NCBI GenBank assembly: GCA_018970865.1
Contig: JAGWVN010000001.1
Location: forward strand, 1 to 64,000
DNA length: 64,000 nt
From: Betaproteobacteria bacterium
GTDB lineage: Bacteria > Pseudomonadota > Gammaproteobacteria > Burkholderiales > Burkholderiaceae_E
Direction of reading: 5' to 3'
The translations under genes were made by a program, and so were the position numbers. Shown one piece after another: positions 60,400 through 64,000 of this stretch. The notes under the pieces were generated by a model. The model saw only the letters and a program-made list of their open reading frames with translations. It ran no database searches and was not told the DNA's origin. The stretch's first letter is position 1; each line of letters starts with the position of its first letter.

Positions 60400-61448
60400 G
60401 CCTGATCAACCGGCGCGCCGCCTCGCGCGCCCTGGCCGGCCTGCTGGCTGCGGCCGGCATCGCCCTGGGCGCCCTGCCCGTGGCAGCCACGGCCCAGACC
60501 CGGATCAAGATGGTGCTGAACTGGAAGTACGAGGGCCCGCAGGCCTGGTTCTTCATGGCCCAGGACAAGGGCTACTTCAAGGCCGAGGGCCTCGATGTGG
60601 AGATCGACCAGGGCGAGGGCTCGGCAGCCTCGATCCCGAAGGTGGCCTCGGGCGCCTACCAGGCCGGCTTCGGCGACCTGAACGCGGTGATCGACTTCTC
60701 GGCGCGCCGGCCGGCCGACGCCCCGCTGGCGGTGTTCATGATCTACAACACGCCGCCCTTCACCATCGTGGTCAAGCAGGACAGCCCGATCCGCTCGCCG
60801 AAGGACCTGGAAGGACGCACCGTCGGCGGGCCGGCCAACGACGCCGCGCTGCGCCTGTTCCCCGCCTTCGCGCGGCTGGCCGGCGTCGACGCCTCGAAGG
60901 TGTCGATCAGCAACATGGCGCCCAACCTGCGCGAACAGATGCTGATGCGCGGCCAGGTGGATGCGGTCTTCGGCTTCGTGACCACGGTGAGCTTCAGCGC
61001 GAAGGCGATGGGCCTGGATCCGACCAGGGAGCTGCGCTTCATCCGCTACGGCGAGCACGGCATGGATCTCTATTCCAACGCGGTGTTCTTCTCGCGCGGC
61101 TTCGTGAAGGACAACCCGAAGGCGGTGCAGGGCTTCCTGCGCGCGCTCAACCGCGCGATGCGCGATGTGATCGCCGACCCCGACGCGGCGATCGAGGCCG
61201 TGCTCAAGCGCGAGCCGCTGCTCAAGCGCGAGGTCGAGAAGGAGAAGCTGCTGTTCACCCTGCGCAGCGACATGAGTCATCCCGAGCTCGCGCGCCTGGG
61301 CGTGGGCGATGTCGATGACGCCCGCCTGCGCAAGGCGATCGGCATCGTGGTCGAGGCCAACCAGCTGCCGCGCAGCCCCGCGCCGGCCGAGGTCTTCGAT
61401 CGCAGCTTCCTGCCGCCGCGCGCCGAGCGCCCGGCCAGGCTCTTCTGA
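60396..61448 (+). CDS. ABC transporter substrate-binding protein (NMT1/THI5-like)
   Basis: 350 residues. Signal peptide about 1-33 (ending AATAQ). IKMVLNWKYEGPQAWFFMAQDKGYFKAEGLDVEI is typical of NMT1/THI5/SsuA-like receptors, which bind pyrimidines, nitrile-like or sulfonate compounds. It should deliver the cluster substrate to an ABC permease and ATPase, which are not in the window and may lie beyond 64000 or elsewhere. Confidence 0.9.
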   Translation: MSLINRRAASRALAGLLAAAGIALGALPVAATAQTRIKMVLNWKYEGPQAWFFMAQDKGYFKAEGLDVEIDQGEGSAASIPKVASGAYQAGFGDLNAVIDFSARRPADAPLAVFMIYNTPPFTIVVKQDSPIRSPKDLEGRTVGGPANDAALRLFPAFARLAGVDASKVSISNMAPNLREQMLMRGQVDAVFGFVTTVSFSAKAMGLDPTRELRFIRYGEHGMDLYSNAVFFSRGFVKDNPKAVQGFLRALNRAMRDVIADPDAAIEAVLKREPLLKREVEKEKLLFTLRSDMSHPELARLGVGDVDDARLRKAIGIVVEANQLPRSPAPAEVFDRSFLPPRAERPARLF

Positions 61449-61458
61449 GGCCGGCGCC

Positions 61459-62250
61459 GTGGATCTTCAGCTGACCGACAAGGTGGCGGTGATCACCGGT
61501 CCGGCCAAGGGCATGGGCGCGGCGATCACCCTGGCCTTCGCCCGCGAGGGCGCGCGCCTGGTGCTGGCCGGCCGGGACCTCGCCGCCATCGAGCCGGTGG
61601 CGCAGCAGGCCCGCGCGCTGGGCGTGCCGGCGATCGTGGTCGCCTGCGACCTGACCGTGGCGGCGCAGACCGAGGCGCTGGCCGCGGCCGCGCTGCAGTC
61701 CTTCGGCCGCATCGATGTGCTGGTGAATGTGGCCGGCGGCTCCGGGCCGATCGGCAAGACCGGCTGGGAGACCACGCCCGAGGAGTTCGACGAGATCGTG
61801 CAGCTCAACATGAAGGGCTGCTTCAACACCATGCGCGCGGTGCTGCCGACGATGATCGCGCAGCGCGGCGGCAAGGTGGTCAATGTGGGCGGCACCTTCG
61901 GCATGCGCGGGCGCGCCGGCCGCATGGCCTACTCGGCCTCGAAGTGGGGCCTGCGCGGCATCACCAAGAGCTTCGCGCTGGAGGCCGGGCCGCACAACAT
62001 CAACATCAACTGCGTGGCGCCGGGCATGGTCGACGGGCCGCGCTTTCGCGAGAAGGTCTGCGCCAACATGGCCCGCACCCTGGGCATCAGCCTGGAGGAG
62101 GCGATGACCCGCCATGCCGCCGACTACGCGCTGCGCCGGGTCAGCACCGACACCGATGTGGCCAATGCCTGCCTGTTCCTCGCCAGCGAGGTGTCGCGCC
62201 AGATCACTGGCACCGACCTCCCGGTGGATGGCGGCTGGGCCGCGCTCTGA
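61459..62250 (+). CDS. short-chain dehydrogenase/reductase, atypical catalytic serine
   Basis: 263 residues from GTG 61459. Cofactor motif VAVITGPAKGMGAAI, structural VNVAGGSG (the NAG motif), and YSASK with Y and K of the active site are present. The segment KVVNVGGTFGM stands where most SDRs have a serine after NI, so the catalytic serine seems replaced by glycine. NAD(P)-linked oxidoreduction is possible but not assured. It is encoded between the receptor and the amidohydrolase. Confidence 0.87.
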   Translation: MDLQLTDKVAVITGPAKGMGAAITLAFAREGARLVLAGRDLAAIEPVAQQARALGVPAIVVACDLTVAAQTEALAAAALQSFGRIDVLVNVAGGSGPIGKTGWETTPEEFDEIVQLNMKGCFNTMRAVLPTMIAQRGGKVVNVGGTFGMRGRAGRMAYSASKWGLRGITKSFALEAGPHNININCVAPGMVDGPRFREKVCANMARTLGISLEEAMTRHAADYALRRVSTDTDVANACLFLASEVSRQITGTDLPVDGGWAAL

Positions 62251-62260
62251 GGAGGACGCG

Positions 62261-63724
62261 ATGAAACCCGAGATCGACCTGGTGATCCGCGGCGCGCAGG
62301 TGGTGTCGCCCGAGGCGATCCGCCCGGCGTCGGTGGCGATTGCCGGCGGCCAGGTGGTGGCCGTGGGCCATGACGACCTGATGCCGCCGGCGCGCGAGAC
62401 CCTGAACGCGGACGGCCTGTACCTGCTGCCCGGCGCGATCGACAGCCATGTGCATTTCCGCGACCCGGGCTATCCGCACAAGGAGACCTGGAAGACCGGC
62501 TCGGCGGCGGCCGCCTGCGGCGGCGTGACCACGGTGTTCGAGATGCCCAACACCAACCCGCCCACCGGCACGGTGGCGGCGCTGCGGCTGAAGCAGCAGG
62601 CTGCGGCGGCATCCTATGTGGACTACGGCATCCACGGCCTGCTCGGCGACGACACCGTCGACCATCTCGAGGCCTTGCTGGACGCCGGCGTGACCAGCTT
62701 CAAGGCCTTCGTGGGCAACACCTTCGGCAACCTGCCCGCGCCCTCCGACGGCGCGCTGCTGGAAGGCTTCGAGAAGCTCGCGCTGCTCGGCTACCGCACC
62801 GCGGTGCACGCCGAGAACTCCTCCATCCTGTTCCGGCGCCAGCAGAAGATGGAAGCGGCCGGCCGCATCGACGCGCTGGCCCACCTCGCCTCGCGGCCCG
62901 CGGTGGCCGAGATCGAGGCGATCGGCCGGGTGATCACGCTCGCGGAGTGGACCGGCGCGCGGCTGCACATCGCCCACCACAGCGCCGCGGATTCCCTCTT
63001 CCTGGTGCGCGAGGCCAAGCGCCGCGGCGTGGACATCACCGTGGAGACCTGCCCGCAGTACCTGCTGCTGAACACCGAGCGCATGCTCAAGCTCGGCGGG
63101 ATCATGCGGGTGAACCCGCCGATCCGCGAGGCGCGCCACAACCAGCCGCTGTGGGATGCGCTGGTGGACGGCACGATCGACATGATCGCCACCGACCACG
63201 CGCCGCACACCCCCGAGGAGAAGCAGCGCGAGCGCATCTGGGACTGCGACTGCGGCTTTCCCGGCGTCGAGACCCAGATGCCGCTGATGCTCACCGAGAT
63301 CGGCCGTGGCCGCGCCACGCTGATGGACTATGTGCGCTGGAGCGCGGTGGCGCCGGCGCGCGCCTGGGGCATCTACGGGCCCAAGGGCGTGATCGCGCCC
63401 GGCGCCGATGCCGACATCGCGGTGGTGGACATGAACCGCACCGCGGTCATCTCGCAGAACGGCCTGCAGTCGATCAGCCGGATCTCGCCCTGGCACGGCC
63501 GCGCGGTGCGCGGCTGCCCGATCCACACCCTGGTGCGCGGCCGCTTCGTGATGCGCGAGGGCCGGCTGGTGAGCGAGGCCGCCGGCTGGGGCCGTTCGGT
63601 GAAGGAGCGCCAGCAGATGCCGCCGGCGCGCCCGCGCAACACCGAGCTGAGCACCGCCGCCATCCTGACCACGCCGCCCGGCGTGCCGCCCAACGCCCTG
63701 CCGGTGCCGGAGGCGCAGCGATGA
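62261..63724 (+). CDS. dihydroorotase/hydantoinase/allantoinase-type amidohydrolase
   Basis: 487 residues. The binuclear-metal set is complete: HVHFRDPG (HxH), TSFKAFVG (carbamylated lysine), AVHAENS and LHIAHHS (histidines) and ATDHAPHT (aspartate). It opens or closes cyclic amides. GGAGGA precedes ATG 62261. The last 35 residues are a Pro/Ala-rich tail. The stop overlaps the next start as ATGA, so it is coupled to the ring-opening amidohydrolase. Confidence 0.92.
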   Translation: MKPEIDLVIRGAQVVSPEAIRPASVAIAGGQVVAVGHDDLMPPARETLNADGLYLLPGAIDSHVHFRDPGYPHKETWKTGSAAAACGGVTTVFEMPNTNPPTGTVAALRLKQQAAAASYVDYGIHGLLGDDTVDHLEALLDAGVTSFKAFVGNTFGNLPAPSDGALLEGFEKLALLGYRTAVHAENSSILFRRQQKMEAAGRIDALAHLASRPAVAEIEAIGRVITLAEWTGARLHIAHHSAADSLFLVREAKRRGVDITVETCPQYLLLNTERMLKLGGIMRVNPPIREARHNQPLWDALVDGTIDMIATDHAPHTPEEKQRERIWDCDCGFPGVETQMPLMLTEIGRGRATLMDYVRWSAVAPARAWGIYGPKGVIAPGADADIAVVDMNRTAVISQNGLQSISRISPWHGRAVRGCPIHTLVRGRFVMREGRLVSEAAGWGRSVKERQQMPPARPRNTELSTAAILTTPPGVPPNALPVPEAQR

Positions 63725-64000
63725 GCGCCGCAACCGGCGCCACGGCGACGCATGCGCGCCCCCGACCCGCGGGCGCGCAGCAGGTACGGGCCTGGCGGGT
63801 GCCTTGCCGCGGGCCGGCCGACCTCGGCGGCGTGCAGGCGCTGATCGATGCCGGCGAACTGGTGCCCGCCGAGATCGTGGCGGTGATGGGCAAGACCGAG
63901 GGCAACGGCTGCGTCAACGACTACACCCGCGAGCTCGCCTCGCAGGCCTGGTGCCACCTGCTGGCGCCGCTGCTCGGCTGCACGCCCGCGCAGGTCCATG
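63721..64000 (+). CDS. cyanuric acid amidohydrolase/barbiturase-family protein, 3' end outside window
   Basis: My translation gives 93 codons before the window ends. After a 20-residue Ala-rich start, AWRVPCRGPADLGGVQALIDAGELVPAEIVAVMGKTEGNGCVNDYTRELA matches the first of three repeat domains of the AtzD/barbiturase ring-opening amidohydrolases, with K58 at the catalytic lysine position. The NGCVNDYTRE wording is nearer to my memory of AtzD than of barbiturase. The remaining two domains and their Ser-Lys dyads lie outside. Confidence 0.87.
   Translation, partial: MSAATGATATHARPRPAGAQQVRAWRVPCRGPADLGGVQALIDAGELVPAEIVAVMGKTEGNGCVNDYTRELASQAWCHLLAPLLGCTPAQVH

Overview
The window looks like chromosome from a high-GC betaproteobacterium, most likely Burkholderiales. 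The evidence is two orphan Bug/TctC-type solute receptors, the cysI-DUF934-cysH-cysD-cysN-cobA sulfate-assimilation operon, a DUF1840 gene, and tightly packed genes with many ATGA/TGATG overlaps. No tRNA, rRNA or CRISPR array was found. Long open frames antisense to real genes are a by-product of the GC content and were left out.

Layout. 1-17.6 kb is housekeeping and metabolism: a thiolase cut by the window edge, a Bug receptor, a secreted hydrolase, comM, a class III aminotransferase, two transporters, an FAD dehydrogenase, small lipoproteins, an amidohydrolase and metH. At 17.58-20.9 kb a chromosomal integron sits directly upstream of metH. It has an intI integrase with the integron-specific insertion, an attI-like site, and a cassette holding a RelE/HigB-type toxin and HTH antitoxin that ends in a well-formed attC. 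A BrnT/BrnA pair, a stand-alone YidD-like gene and a small lipoprotein follow. 20.9-29.5 kb is a patchwork of small genes: a SnoaL-like protein, a PAP2 phosphatase, an N-formylglutamate amidohydrolase-like protein, a Bug receptor, an asparaginase II, arfB, a methyltransferase and a LuxR regulator.

29.8-38.7 kb carries a response regulator, a hybrid histidine kinase and, overlapping it, one 1981-residue protein. That protein joins a GMC oxidoreductase, an alpha/beta hydrolase whose apparent nucleophile is cysteine, and a PhoD-like phosphatase domain. 38.8-45.3 kb is a surface-glycan cluster (flippase, methyltransferase, four glycosyltransferases). 45.3-54.2 kb concerns sulfur: a CysB-type regulator, a D-cysteine desulfhydrase/cysteate lyase-type PLP enzyme divergent from a RidA-family protein, then the cys operon taking sulfate via APS to sulfide, with CobA for siroheme. 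54.2-58.4 kb holds a hydrolase, rdgC, a fumarylacetoacetase-family hydrolase and an acyl-CoA synthetase.

58.4-64 kb is a LysR-controlled ring-opening cluster: a cysteine hydrolase, an ABC receptor, an SDR, a dihydroorotase/hydantoinase-type amidohydrolase, and the start of a cyanuric acid amidohydrolase/barbiturase-family gene cut by the window end. Together they suggest uptake and hydrolysis of a cyclic ureide, imide or triazine. A LysR-type T-N11-A palindrome lies in the divergent promoter region. Points most worth a second look are the integron, the triple-enzyme fusion, G-quadruplex-type repeats in front of two minus-strand genes, and the ring-opening cluster.
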